DNA of 32,247 nucleotides. It comes from Bacillota bacterium (GTDB taxonomy: Bacteria; Bacillota; Clostridia; DSM-8532). Below the pieces are notes generated by a model that did not search any database, was not told the origin of the DNA, and was given only the letters and a program-made list of their open reading frames with translations. The position numbers and the translations under genes were made by a program. The stretch covers positions 1 to 32,247 of the forward strand of contig JAEZJF010000011.1 of assembly GCA_023415825.1 (NCBI GenBank). The letters are read 5' to 3'. Numbering within the stretch: position 1 is the first letter of the stretch; every line of letters starts with the position of its first letter. Below are positions 1 to 8,198 of the stretch, in pieces.

Positions 1-282
1 ATGTTTATCAAACATCATCAGCGCACTTTTTCCTTTAAGATATCCCATAAAGCTTGATACGCTCATCTTTGGCGGAATACTTACAAGCATGTGGACATGG
101 TCCGGCATTAGATGCCCTTCCACTATCTCTACCCCCTTATACTGACATAACTGCTTCAGTATTTCTCGCATACTACTTTTGTATTGATTGTAGATCGCTT
201 TACGCCTATACTTTGGAGTAAATATTATGTGGTATTTGCACATCCATTTCGTATGTGCCAGGCTATTTGTTTTATTCGCCAT
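1..282 (-). CDS. tnpA: IS200-type Y1 transposase TnpA, cut by window edge
   Basis: Ninety-four codons from an ATG at 282 run off the left edge, so the C-terminal part with the catalytic tyrosine is not seen. The visible protein starts MANKTNSLAHTKWMCKYHII and contains YHIIFTPKYRRK and, near residue 65, PDHVHMLVSIPPK. PDHVHML holds the HUH pair (His-Val-His) that coordinates the metal in Y1 single-strand transposases of the IS200/IS605 family. These enzymes cut and paste single-stranded DNA through subterminal hairpins. The start is supported by AAAGGTGATTTAATG. No TnpB is visible on this side, but the other side lies outside the window. No lesion is seen in the visible part. The family call is very secure; whether the element is active cannot be judged. 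Confidence 0.93.
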   Translation of the reverse strand, partial: MANKTNSLAHTKWMCKYHIIFTPKYRRKAIYNQYKSSMREILKQLCQYKGVEIVEGHLMPDHVHMLVSIPPKMSVSSFMGYLKGKSALMMFDKH

Positions 283-283
283 T

Positions 284-346
284 AAATCACCTTTCCTTTC
301 TACGTATAGAGACTTGAACATTCCTATACTATCGGATAGGTGATTT
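284..346 (-). promoter_or_regulatory. RBS-sequestering inverted repeat of the IS200-like element
   Basis: AAATCACCT at 284-292 and AGGTGATTT at 338-346 are perfect 9-base complements. On the transposase strand the downstream arm is the ribosome binding site itself, so the leader can fold and hide it. A smaller CCTAT/ATAGG hairpin (323-340) overlaps the upstream arm. Hiding the RBS in a leader stem is established for IS200 tnpA; that it operates here is inferred from the pairing. Confidence 0.6.
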
Positions 347-431
347 TTTGTATAACCTTTATCGCACACCCGCAAAGCAAGTGGTTTTTTATCTCGCACG
401 TTTTGCGTGCTCGATTGGCTAAAGCCATAAT

Positions 432-458
432 TAAAAATAAGCACCCTTACGGGCGCCC
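432..458 (-). terminator. Intrinsic terminator after the FGGY kinase operon
   Basis: On the minus strand a GC-rich stem (GCGCCC gtaa GGGTGC, one mismatch) is followed by TTATTTTT. It lies about 65 bases past the kinase stop codon. It may end the first sugar operon, or it may belong to the end of the IS200-like element. Confidence 0.6.
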
Positions 459-521
459 ATTTTCTATGATTAGTTGAGATAATGAATCTGGAGAATATAC
501 CGATTTTACATCCGTTATCGT

Positions 522-2015
522 TCAAGAGACCATCATAGGCTTGAGCTGTTTATATAACTCAAGGTATTTTTTAAATGCTTCGTCGTATGCCTCACGGTTA
601 TTTGTATTCGGCTCTACCCGCTTCGCAACATGAACCATCTTCTCACCCGCAGAGATAAAATCAGCAAACGCTCCGCCACCCACAGCCGCTATCATGGCAC
701 AGCCGAGAATACCAGCGTTAGAAGATTGTTCAGTAAGGATGATGGGTTTGCCGGTAATATCCGATATTATGTGCAGCCACTCTACATTCTTAGTGACTCC
801 GCCGCAACCCATGATGGTTTCTATCTTGACACCGCTGCGCTCAATGCTGTCTATTATGTTGCGCGTACCGAAAGCTATGCCTTCAAGGATCGCTCTGTAT
901 ATATCGGCGCGAGTATGGCTGAGAGTCAGGCCGTAAAAGACGCCCTTTGCGCGCGGATCTTTATACGGCGTACGGTTTCCCTGAAAGAAATCTAAAGCTA
1001 TCACTCCGTTACTGCAGGGAGCCACTTTAGAAGCCTCCTCCTGCATTATCCCATAAGGGTTTTCATCGTTTATACTGAATTCTTTCAAAAACCAATTTGT
1101 TATGCTGCCTGCAGAGACCTGCCCTCCTTCCAGGCAATACAAACCCGGTACTATCGCATTTTTATACGGTCCCCATATCTCATTAGAAAAGCTTGGTTTA
1201 TCCACCGCTGCAAGATGTACGAAGCTCGTGCCCATAACCAGCCCCATGTCTCCTGAACGCAGTACACCGAGGCCTATCATGCTTATATGCGCATCTATGC
1301 CACCCTGATATACCGTCACGTCTTCGCTAAGGCCTAGTTCGGCAGCCAGTTCGCGCTGCAGCTTGCCAATCTTCTCGCCCTGAAGCAGTACGCGGGTGTT
1401 TCCCTTCGTTTCATATTCCTCTAGCCCTATCACCTTTAGAAAAGCCATGTCGAAACCACCGCGCTCCTCTACATAACATGCCTTGCAGGTAGCCTGACTG
1501 ACTGACGCACACCATTTTCCCGTAAGAAAATGGTTCATGTAATCCTGCATTTCGCATACAATGTCAGCCGCATTGTATAACTTGCTGCGGTTTTCCTTGA
1601 GCCACAACATTTTAGGTAACAGCCACTCTACCGACACTGCCCCTCCGCAGTATCTCAATATATCGCTACCGGTAGCATTTATTCGATCTGCTTGCTCCTT
1701 GGCCCTGTTATCCATCCACAGAATGGCCCGGTCAAGTGCCTTCCCGTCATTTGAAGACATGACTACGGATGACGCCGTTGTGTCAATCGCTATACCTTCC
1801 ACCTTGCTGAAACTATCGCCCGCATTACCACGGCACATTAGTACGGCCTTTTTCAGTGCCGATTTCCATTCTTCCGGATCCTGCTCAGCCCAACCTGCCT
1901 CTGGATAATATGTCTCATAGACACATTCGCCCGTTGCCTGAAGCCGCCCGTATGTATCATATACGCCGCAACGAATGCTTTGTGTGCCGAAATCTATTCC
2001 CATATAGTACTTCAT
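522..2015 (-). CDS. FGGY-family carbohydrate (pentulose-type) kinase, operon copy
   Basis: A 497-residue FGGY kinase, full length for the family, that phosphorylates a sugar or polyol with ATP in the cytoplasm. GIDFGTQS (residues 6-13) is the first phosphate-binding loop. WMDNRA (100-105) and YQGGIDAHI (236-244) carry substrate-site residues, and Asp241 is the expected catalytic base. GCGGVTKN and the NAGILGCA segment belong to the C-terminal ATP domain. A longer frame reaches 2069, but the ATG at 2015 has GGGAG at the right distance and begins directly at the fold. It is the last gene of the SDR/ABC operon, 79 bases after the second permease. The kinase at 9175 is a clear paralogue, sharing LRYCG, VSVEWL, SQATCK, LEGGQVSAGSI and FQGNRTPYKDP. 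Family is certain; substrate (pentulose, pentitol or tetritol) is not known. Confidence 0.92.
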   Translation of the reverse strand: MKYYMGIDFGTQSIRCGVYDTYGRLQATGECVYETYYPEAGWAEQDPEEWKSALKKAVLMCRGNAGDSFSKVEGIAIDTTASSVVMSSNDGKALDRAILWMDNRAKEQADRINATGSDILRYCGGAVSVEWLLPKMLWLKENRSKLYNAADIVCEMQDYMNHFLTGKWCASVSQATCKACYVEERGGFDMAFLKVIGLEEYETKGNTRVLLQGEKIGKLQRELAAELGLSEDVTVYQGGIDAHISMIGLGVLRSGDMGLVMGTSFVHLAAVDKPSFSNEIWGPYKNAIVPGLYCLEGGQVSAGSITNWFLKEFSINDENPYGIMQEEASKVAPCSNGVIALDFFQGNRTPYKDPRAKGVFYGLTLSHTRADIYRAILEGIAFGTRNIIDSIERSGVKIETIMGCGGVTKNVEWLHIISDITGKPIILTEQSSNAGILGCAMIAAVGGGAFADFISAGEKMVHVAKRVEPNTNNREAYDEAFKKYLELYKQLKPMMVS

Positions 2016-2094
2016 TTGTCTTTCTCCCAAAAAGCGGCTGTCGCATAAATATTCGCTACAGCCGCACATTCAATGTGTTTCTTAAAGCAAACTC

Positions 2095-3096
2095 TTAGCA
2101 AACCTTTCTCTTGGGCAGCCCTGTGGCCGAATTCAACATCATCACTCCAACAAGAACAACTCCCCATATGAGCTTCTTGATATACGGCTCAAAGCCCAGT
2201 ATTGTAAATCCGCTCTGTAGCATCTGCAAAAGAATTATTGCAATACACACGCCAAATATCTTTCCGCGTCCGCCATTGGGATTGATTCCGCCGATAACAC
2301 AGACCAATATTGCCTGCATCTGATACAAATCACCGTAGCCGACACGAGCCGAGTTCACTCTGGCCATCATTATTATCGATGCCATACCGCAGAGTAGTCC
2401 TGAGATCATGTAGGTAAGTACGATAACGCGATCGTTGTTTATTCCGGTAAACAGCGAGACCACGCTGTTTTCGCCGTAGAGATACAGCCTTCTGCCATAT
2501 TTGGTCTTTTCAAGCATGAACCATATCAGCACAGCCATTACTATAAGTATTATAAATATCACAGGGAGGAATCCGCCCACCTTGTCACGTCCGAATGCAA
2601 GAAATTCCTCGGGGTAACCCGTTATTCCTGCACCTCCGGTTATCACCATTGAGATCCCTTGAAAGAATATCATTGTCGCAAGCGTGACCAGTATGGGCAG
2701 AATATGCAGTTTTGCGATCATCAGACCGTTTATCAAGCCGCATATTGCCGAGGCAGCAAGCGCAGTTGCCACAGCCGCAGCTATCGCTCCACCAACGCTA
2801 CCACCGTTCTGTATGACTGAATTCATTACGGTCGCCGCCAGTATAGACGAAAGCGTAGAAATTGACACTATCGAAAGATCTATACCACCGGAGATCATGG
2901 CCAACATCATACCGAACGCCAGCAACCCGAACTCAGGAATCTGATAGGCCATCGATTCCCAGTTTGCGGAGGATATAAACTGAGAACCGCACATCTGCCA
3001 GAGCACCAGCAGCACCACTACAAATGCCACTACCAAGATCACGATATTCATATCCTTGCGAAGAAAAGCAGCAAATTTATATTTCTTATTATTCAT
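2095..3096 (-). CDS. CUT2 ABC sugar transporter permease, second of pair
   Basis: A 333-residue membrane protein of the RbsC/BPD_transp_2 family with about eight to ten hydrophobic segments. ISGGIDLS near residue 80 and IGGINPNGGRGKIFG near the C-terminus are the family's conserved loops; the second region contacts the ATPase. The frame is open from a GTG at 3111, but the ATG at 3096 (MNNKKYKF) has GAGGAAA at ideal spacing and is preferred. The gene follows the first permease by 18 bases. Two different permeases in one operon indicate a heterodimeric pore, unlike the single-permease ribose system near 27 kb. It imports the unknown sugar of region 1. Confidence 0.9.
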   Translation of the reverse strand: MNNKKYKFAAFLRKDMNIVILVVAFVVVLLVLWQMCGSQFISSANWESMAYQIPEFGLLAFGMMLAMISGGIDLSIVSISTLSSILAATVMNSVIQNGGSVGGAIAAAVATALAASAICGLINGLMIAKLHILPILVTLATMIFFQGISMVITGGAGITGYPEEFLAFGRDKVGGFLPVIFIILIVMAVLIWFMLEKTKYGRRLYLYGENSVVSLFTGINNDRVIVLTYMISGLLCGMASIIMMARVNSARVGYGDLYQMQAILVCVIGGINPNGGRGKIFGVCIAIILLQMLQSGFTILGFEPYIKKLIWGVVLVGVMMLNSATGLPKRKVC

Positions 3097-3114
3097 TGTA
3101 TGTTTCCTCACATT

Positions 3115-4131
3115 TTAATCAAAAAGCAGCAGCTTCTTGCGGGTACGATAGTTGTTAACAGACGTCACAATAATACATGCTATTAGTACGGTGCCCTGGA
3201 ACAAGTCATTCCACGACGAAGACAATCCGAGAAAGATCAGCGTGGATGAGAATACCTGAATCAGTAACACTCCGAGTATCGTCCCGCTGATGGTACCAGA
3301 ACCGCCGGTAACCTTAGTTCCGCCAATAACCACGGCCGCAATAGTGGTCAGCTCCGTGTTACCAACCAGGTTGTTTATTAGCGGAGCAATCCAGGCGACC
3401 TGCGAAACGTACATTATTCCTGCCACGGAAGAATATATACCTACCAGAATATAAAGGAACATGCGGGTAGTAAACAGGTTGTAGCCGGCGCGCTTTGCCG
3501 CCTCAACGTCGTTGCCCATAGCCACGATGCCGCGTCCCATGCGAGTCTTATAAAGTATGAATGCCGTTAACGCAACAATGACTACTACTGGTATTATATA
3601 GATGTATAAACCGTAAATCTGCCCACCGTCCACTGTAATTGTTATCAGCTTCTGAGTGCCAAAATCTACCAGGCTTGTGGGCATCTGCGGAGTTTTTATG
3701 GTCACCGTTCCCAAAATGACAGCCATTAATCCAATAAACATCGTCTGAGTACCCAGTGTTGCAATAAATATCGGAATATTGAAGAAATGTATCAGGGATG
3801 CGTTTATCGCTCCAAGTAGTGCGCCCACGATAGCAGCTATCAGGAAAGCCACCGCCAGATTATCCACGTTCATTGCCTTAACTGCAAGAATGGATGCGTA
3901 GGCAGAAAAAACTGCTATAATCGCAAAAGAGACGTCTATACCTCCTGATATTAGCACCAGCATAACGCCCATTGCAAATATCATCATCACCGAAAGGTTT
4001 CTGACTATATCGAGTGCGTTCTGCATAGTCGCAAAAGAGGGATTGATCGAAGCGACCACTATGCAATAGACAATCAATATGACCAGCACGAAAAACTGAT
4101 TTTTTTTCATCAATGTCTTTAACTTACCCAT
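3115..4131 (-). CDS. CUT2 ABC sugar transporter permease, first of pair
   Basis: An integral membrane permease of about 338 residues in the RbsC family. Its first segment follows MGKLKTLMKKNQF. It carries ISGGIDVS in the expected place and IGGTKVTGGSGTISG as the coupling loop before the last membrane segments. The upstream frame to 4161 is open, but the ATG at 4131 is preceded by GGAGG and overlaps the ATPase stop by 8 bases, a typical coupled-translation arrangement. It probably pairs with the product at 2095 to form the channel, driven by the ATPase at 4124-5677 and fed by the binding protein at 5816. Confidence 0.9.
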   Translation of the reverse strand: MGKLKTLMKKNQFFVLVILIVYCIVVASINPSFATMQNALDIVRNLSVMMIFAMGVMLVLISGGIDVSFAIIAVFSAYASILAVKAMNVDNLAVAFLIAAIVGALLGAINASLIHFFNIPIFIATLGTQTMFIGLMAVILGTVTIKTPQMPTSLVDFGTQKLITITVDGGQIYGLYIYIIPVVVIVALTAFILYKTRMGRGIVAMGNDVEAAKRAGYNLFTTRMFLYILVGIYSSVAGIMYVSQVAWIAPLINNLVGNTELTTIAAVVIGGTKVTGGSGTISGTILGVLLIQVFSSTLIFLGLSSSWNDLFQGTVLIACIIVTSVNNYRTRKKLLLFD

Positions 4132-5677
4132 TTGTGCCTCCGTTCTCATTTTGGGTCGCATAGACTTTTGTTATTGCATCCTGAATGTCCATGTGTATCA
4201 TTTCGGATTGGAGAGCCTTTTCGTCGAACAACTTTACTATTTGTCCTTGGCTGAATACCGCTATACGGCTACAGTTTGCTATTAGCTCCGGGATCTCGTC
4301 CGAAATCATGATTACGCCCGCCCCACGCTTTGCAAATGCCTGTATCTTATCGTATATCTCCGCTTTTGAAGCAATATCAACACCTACCGTGGGAGAATCA
4401 AGTATGAGTATTTTGGGGGTAGTCTGGACCCAGCGTCCCAGAGCAACTTTCTGCTGGTTGCCGCCCGAAAGTTGCGAGATGAGAGTATCCACATTCGGAG
4501 CCTTAACGTTCCAGCTGTCCTTCATACTCTCGGCTTTTGCCTTGCCTTCCTTTTTCTTTACAAGGCCGGCCTTTGTAGAGATGCTGTCCAAAATGAGAGA
4601 ATTAGAATTAGTAAGGATAGGCAGCTGCATATACACGCCCTCTGTCTGTCTTTCCTCTGGCACCAGCGCCACTCCGCGCTTGATAGCCTCACGGGGATTG
4701 ACCGGATTATATTCCTCGCCCTCAATATACAATTTTCCGGATTCAGGGGGATTCAGGCCGAACAGCGAAAGCGCAAACTCAGTTCTTCCAGAGCCCAGCA
4801 AGCCGGTTATTCCGAATATTTCTCCGGAATGCAGCTCCATGCTAATATCATTGTAATGCGGCTGCTTCACGAGATGCTCAACGCGCAAAATCTCTTTGTC
4901 CTCTATCTCCGGATCCTTTTTGTATCTACCGTATTCTATGCCCTTGCCGGTCATATAGTAAATGAGCTTCTTCTCGTCGAGCTCGTCGCTACTGAACTCG
5001 CCGGTCACCACGCCGTCACGGAACACCGTCACATTGTCCGCAACCTCAATAACCTCTTCCAGCTTATGGCTTATAAATACAATGGACATTCCCTTCTTCT
5101 TCAGGTTCTCCACAATAGCGAGCAGCCTGTCAACCTCTTTTTTGGTAAGCGCCGTAGTTGGTTCGTCCATGAAAAGTATTTTCGCGTCCATACTCAACGC
5201 GCGGCAAATGGCGATGAGCTGCTTGTTTGAAACGGACAGCGGCTCTACCTCTTCCTTGAGATCAAGGGAGAGGCCTATCTTATCCAGCTGTTCTTCTGCA
5301 ATTTCATATATGTTCTTCCAGCTGATTATTTTCTTATTCATTCCGATTAGCTTATTTGTAGCTATATTCTCGGCCACGTTCATGTGCCCAAACAAGGAAA
5401 GATCCTGATATATTACTTGGACGCCCTCTCTGATCGCGTTCAAAACACTCAATTTACTATAATTGTTACCATTGAGTGTTATCAGTCCTTTATCCGCCTG
5501 ATGAACGCCAGATATTATTTTAACAAGGGTTGACTTACCTGATCCGTTTTCACCGACCAGACAGTGTATTTCTGAAGGAGCCACTTCGAAATCCACATTT
5601 TTCAATGCATGGACTCCTCCGAAGGATTTGTATATCCCTTTTGCAACTAAAATCTTAGATTCTTTATCTGGTGCCAT
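4124..5677 (-). CDS. CUT2 sugar ABC transporter ATP-binding protein, double NBD
   Basis: A 517-residue RbsA-type protein with two fused nucleotide-binding domains on the inner face of the membrane. The first half has GENGSGKST (42-50), a degenerate signature (LSVSNKQ) and ILFMDEPTTAL. The second half has a degenerate P-loop (GLLGSGRTE), an intact LSGGNQQ signature and ILILDSPTVGVD, where Ser replaces the usual Walker-B catalytic Glu. One composite ATP site is therefore probably inactive. Start: the ATG at 5677 follows GGAGGAAGGAC; the extension to 5692 is less likely. It lies 138 bases after the binding-protein gene, with a very stable hairpin between, and overlaps the next permease by 8 bases. 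Confidence 0.93.
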   Translation of the reverse strand: MAPDKESKILVAKGIYKSFGGVHALKNVDFEVAPSEIHCLVGENGSGKSTLVKIISGVHQADKGLITLNGNNYSKLSVLNAIREGVQVIYQDLSLFGHMNVAENIATNKLIGMNKKIISWKNIYEIAEEQLDKIGLSLDLKEEVEPLSVSNKQLIAICRALSMDAKILFMDEPTTALTKKEVDRLLAIVENLKKKGMSIVFISHKLEEVIEVADNVTVFRDGVVTGEFSSDELDEKKLIYYMTGKGIEYGRYKKDPEIEDKEILRVEHLVKQPHYNDISMELHSGEIFGITGLLGSGRTEFALSLFGLNPPESGKLYIEGEEYNPVNPREAIKRGVALVPEERQTEGVYMQLPILTNSNSLILDSISTKAGLVKKKEGKAKAESMKDSWNVKAPNVDTLISQLSGGNQQKVALGRWVQTTPKILILDSPTVGVDIASKAEIYDKIQAFAKRGAGVIMISDEIPELIANCSRIAVFSQGQIVKLFDEKALQSEMIHMDIQDAITKVYATQNENGGTNG

Positions 5678-5758
5678 GTCCTTCCTCCACACTCTTAATT
5701 ACTGAGCAGCACAAGTCCGCATGACGTATTTGCACACCAACAGGCTCATGCCGAATTC

Positions 5759-5796
5759 ACACTAACAGGTCTCTCCGAAGAGAGACCCGTCAGTGT
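5759..5796 (-). promoter_or_regulatory. Stable intercistronic hairpin with UUCG loop
   Basis: On the transcribed strand GGTCTCTC-TTCG-GAGAGACC forms a perfect 8-base stem closed by C-UUCG-G, extended after a small bulge by ACACT/AGTGT. No T-run follows, so it is unlikely to be a full intrinsic terminator. Its place just after the binding-protein stop fits a 3'-end stabiliser or partial terminator that keeps binding protein in excess over the membrane components. Confidence 0.7.
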
Positions 5797-5815
5797 CACA
5801 GGCTCAACAATCTGA

Positions 5816-6868
5816 TTAGAAGTTATAATCACCGATGTTGTCCTTGGTGAAGGTAAGCGCAGCGTCGCCATAGATTATGCCGTCCACAACCTTCACGCTG
5901 TTGTAGCCGTCTTTCTCAAGATCTACGCCGTCTTCTATAGCTTCACCCTTGAGCATCTTATACGCTATGTTGCACATTACGTAAGCAGCATCAGCCGGTC
6001 GCCAGCACTGGCCGAAAGAAATCCATCCCTCATCGATGTAATTGCCATTGGAGGAAGGAATAGCAAGAGTGGATATCTTGACGCTGGTGTTATTTGTTTC
6101 TTTCAGAAGCTTAGCGAAGGAGCCGCCGCCCTCAACAGTCATGGTCAGCACGCCGCCGAGATCCGGAAAAGCCTTCATGATCTCCTGGGCCTTCTGGTAT
6201 GCAACGGTAGAGTCAATGCTGTCTTCATAGGGCTCTTCGGTGACCAGTTCCATGTCTGGATAGTTCTCCTTGATGTGCTTGACAGCAGCTTGGTACCATA
6301 CGTTGTGCGTCTGCATGGTCAAGCTTCCAACCATTCCAAGGTATTTGCCCTTGCCGTCCATGGCCTTAGCCAGGTTTTCGCCGTACAGAGCGCCGAAAGC
6401 TTCGTTGTCGAACGCTTCCATGTCGTAGTCGGCAGTGCCGGCCAGGGACGCGCCCTCATGGGTAATGACGATTATGCCGGCATCACGGGCCTTTTTGATA
6501 ACGGAGGTCAGAGAATTCGGGTCGACAGGGATGATGGTGATAGCGTCAACACCGCGGGCGATGCAGTCCTCAATCAGAGCAATCTGCTGAGCGGAGTCGG
6601 CCGCTTCGGGAGCGATCTGCTGAGCTTTAACGTCTTTATGTTTAGCAGCAAATTCTTCAACACCGACTCTAGTGTCATCGAACCAGGCTATACCCTCAAC
6701 TTTGGCGATCAGGACGATCTCATAGTTATCGTCGGACGCGGCAGTCTCTTCGCTGGCAGCGGGTTTTTCGGTAGCAGGCGTTTCAGCAGCAGGCTGCTGG
6801 GCGCACCCGGTAAGAACCGCTCCAAACATCAACAGAGCAGCGATCAGAAGGGCTAAAGTCTTTTTCAT
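5816..6868 (-). CDS. Sugar-binding lipoprotein of CUT2 ABC system 1
   Basis: A 350-residue periplasmic-binding-protein type I (Peripla_BP_4) lipoprotein. It has a hydrophobic signal and the lipobox LTGC with the acylated Cys22, then a low-complexity Ala/Glu/Thr linker, then the mature fold starting at YEIVLIAK. IEDCIARGVDAITIIPVDP is the typical first-domain block and YDMEAFDNEAFGALYG the hinge-side block. It presents the sugar to the two-permease transporter encoded downstream. The ATG at 6868 is preceded by AAGGAGAG. It sits between the SDR and the ATPase. Family is certain; the ligand cannot be predicted by eye. Confidence 0.92.
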   Translation of the reverse strand: MKKTLALLIAALLMFGAVLTGCAQQPAAETPATEKPAASEETAASDDNYEIVLIAKVEGIAWFDDTRVGVEEFAAKHKDVKAQQIAPEAADSAQQIALIEDCIARGVDAITIIPVDPNSLTSVIKKARDAGIIVITHEGASLAGTADYDMEAFDNEAFGALYGENLAKAMDGKGKYLGMVGSLTMQTHNVWYQAAVKHIKENYPDMELVTEEPYEDSIDSTVAYQKAQEIMKAFPDLGGVLTMTVEGGGSFAKLLKETNNTSVKISTLAIPSSNGNYIDEGWISFGQCWRPADAAYVMCNIAYKMLKGEAIEDGVDLEKDGYNSVKVVDGIIYGDAALTFTKDNIGDYNF

Positions 6869-6925
6869 ATTAATTCTCTCCTTATGTTATTATTTTACGG
6901 TAATTCCGTAAACTGTTATTATTGA

Positions 6926-7720
6926 TTAGTGTATAGAACTGCCGCCGCCTACTGCCAGAGAACAACCAGTAATGTAGTCGGCATAATGAGAGAGCAGCAT
7001 TACGACACCGTTACCGATGTCCTCTGGATATCCGCCTCTGCCGAGCGGTATCTTATCGACTTCACGCTGCCAGGCTTGTCCGGGTTTAAGACCTTCGATC
7101 TTGCCAGCGAGCTTGTCGTGTTTCTTCCACATATCCGTCGCTATTATGCCGGGGCATACGCAGTTCACCGTGATATGCTCGGAGCCCAGCTCTCTGGCAA
7201 GAGCCTGTACCATGCCTCTCACGCCAAACTTGGCCGCAGAGTACGAAGAAAGATACTGCCAGCCCGCCAGTGAACAGTCAGAGCCCGTGCATACGATCTT
7301 GGCGCGGATTTCGCCGTCAAGGTCGTTCTTTCTCAAATAAGGAAGTGCCGCCTTGATGGCTAAAAACTCACCTTTTAAATTGATGTTTATCATATTTGTA
7401 AAACGATCCTCGTCCATATCATCGATGGTACAAACATCGGTAATACCGGCATTAGCGCACAGGAAGTCGATCTTGCCATACTTCTCATACGCAGCCTTCA
7501 TCAGCTCGTCAAGCGACTCCTTTTTCAGAACATTGACAAACTTGCACATTCCGCCAAAGGGCTTTAGCTCCTCGTCAACTTTCGGCACGAGATCCTCTTC
7601 GAATCCACTAGCAACAACAATTGCGCCCTCTTCGATACACTTCATAGCGATGCCGTGTCCAATACCCTTTGTTGACCCGACGACCACTACTACTTTCCCC
7701 TTAAGTAGATCATGTCCCAT
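6926..7720 (-). CDS. Short-chain dehydrogenase/reductase (polyol or sugar oxidoreductase)
   Basis: A 264-residue classical SDR. GSTKGIG (residues 15-21) is the glycine-rich NAD(P)-binding turn, CANAG (88-92) the structural NAG motif, Ser147 with Tyr160 and Lys164 (YSAAK) the catalytic set, and the C-terminal VGGGSS fits the family. A likely role is reversible oxidation of a sugar alcohol or keto-sugar inside the cell, before phosphorylation by an FGGY kinase. It is the first gene of the minus-strand operon. The start is ATG 7720 with GGAGGG upstream; a five-codon extension to 7735 is possible but would begin inside the ribosome binding site. A candidate promoter lies about 70 bases upstream. 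Substrate and cofactor preference are unknown. Confidence 0.9.
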   Translation of the reverse strand: MGHDLLKGKVVVVVGSTKGIGHGIAMKCIEEGAIVVASGFEEDLVPKVDEELKPFGGMCKFVNVLKKESLDELMKAAYEKYGKIDFLCANAGITDVCTIDDMDEDRFTNMININLKGEFLAIKAALPYLRKNDLDGEIRAKIVCTGSDCSLAGWQYLSSYSAAKFGVRGMVQALARELGSEHITVNCVCPGIIATDMWKKHDKLAGKIEGLKPGQAWQREVDKIPLGRGGYPEDIGNGVVMLLSHYADYITGCSLAVGGGSSIH

Positions 7721-7790
7721 TAGTAATCCCTCCAATTATATATTTCCAATCCACTTCAAGGCTTTCTATTTTTCCTTGAAGCTAATTGAT

Positions 7791-7819
7791 ATTCTATCCG
7801 CAAAGCTTTCAGTCTGCAA
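7791..7819 (-). promoter_or_regulatory. Candidate promoter of SDR/ABC operon
   Basis: On the minus strand TTGCAG, a 17-base spacer and TAGAAT resemble a sigma-A promoter (four and five matches of six). The predicted start would give a leader of about 65 bases before the SDR ATG. Confidence 0.5.
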
Positions 7820-8117
7820 CTCTTCCCTGATATATGCATTTTATTTCATCTTTTTTGCAAGCGCTGCCTATTATTGAACCATGCAGTATTATCTTTCACC
7901 GGCTAAGCTCCCATTTTTGTGAAATATATTTTATTACATTAAATTTATTTTCACATTATGTATAATTCGACATCTTCAAACGAATTCCTTCTATTTCTTT
8001 GTGAAATTTATATCTATTTTATCTATTCTTTTGTTATTAATTGCGCTCGCACGCTTTCGTCTGTGTAAATAGATGGAACTTATTTTCTATTTTCCGTCTT
8101 GTTATAGTATTATTCTA

Positions 8118-8145
8118 TTGAAAATGTAGATGAGTATGATAAGAT
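8118..8145 (+). promoter_or_regulatory. Weak candidate promoter of SorC-kinase pair
   Basis: TTGAAA, a 16-base spacer and TAAGAT. The -35 is good (five of six) and the -10 is poor (four of six). It would start RNA about 45 bases before the SorC start codon, with the inverted ATTTTCACA element inside the leader. Confidence 0.35.
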
Positions 8146-8198
8146 GGTATAAGAAATTAATATCTGTTGCTGACGATATTTTCACAAAAGGAGTCAAT

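Larger units (their letters stand above)
7721..8198. promoter_or_regulatory. Divergent control region between SDR operon and SorC gene
   Basis: This 478-base AT-rich gap has no coding frame that looks real. It holds a promoter candidate for each direction and four copies of a TGTGAAAT-type element: TGTGAAAT at 7918-7925 and 8000-8007, and the inverted ATTTTCACA at 7947-7955 and 8178-8186. The 7918 and 7947 copies form an inverted pair with centres about 30 bases apart. The 8178 copy touches the ribosome binding site of the SorC gene. They are inferred to be SorC operators. Confidence 0.5.
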
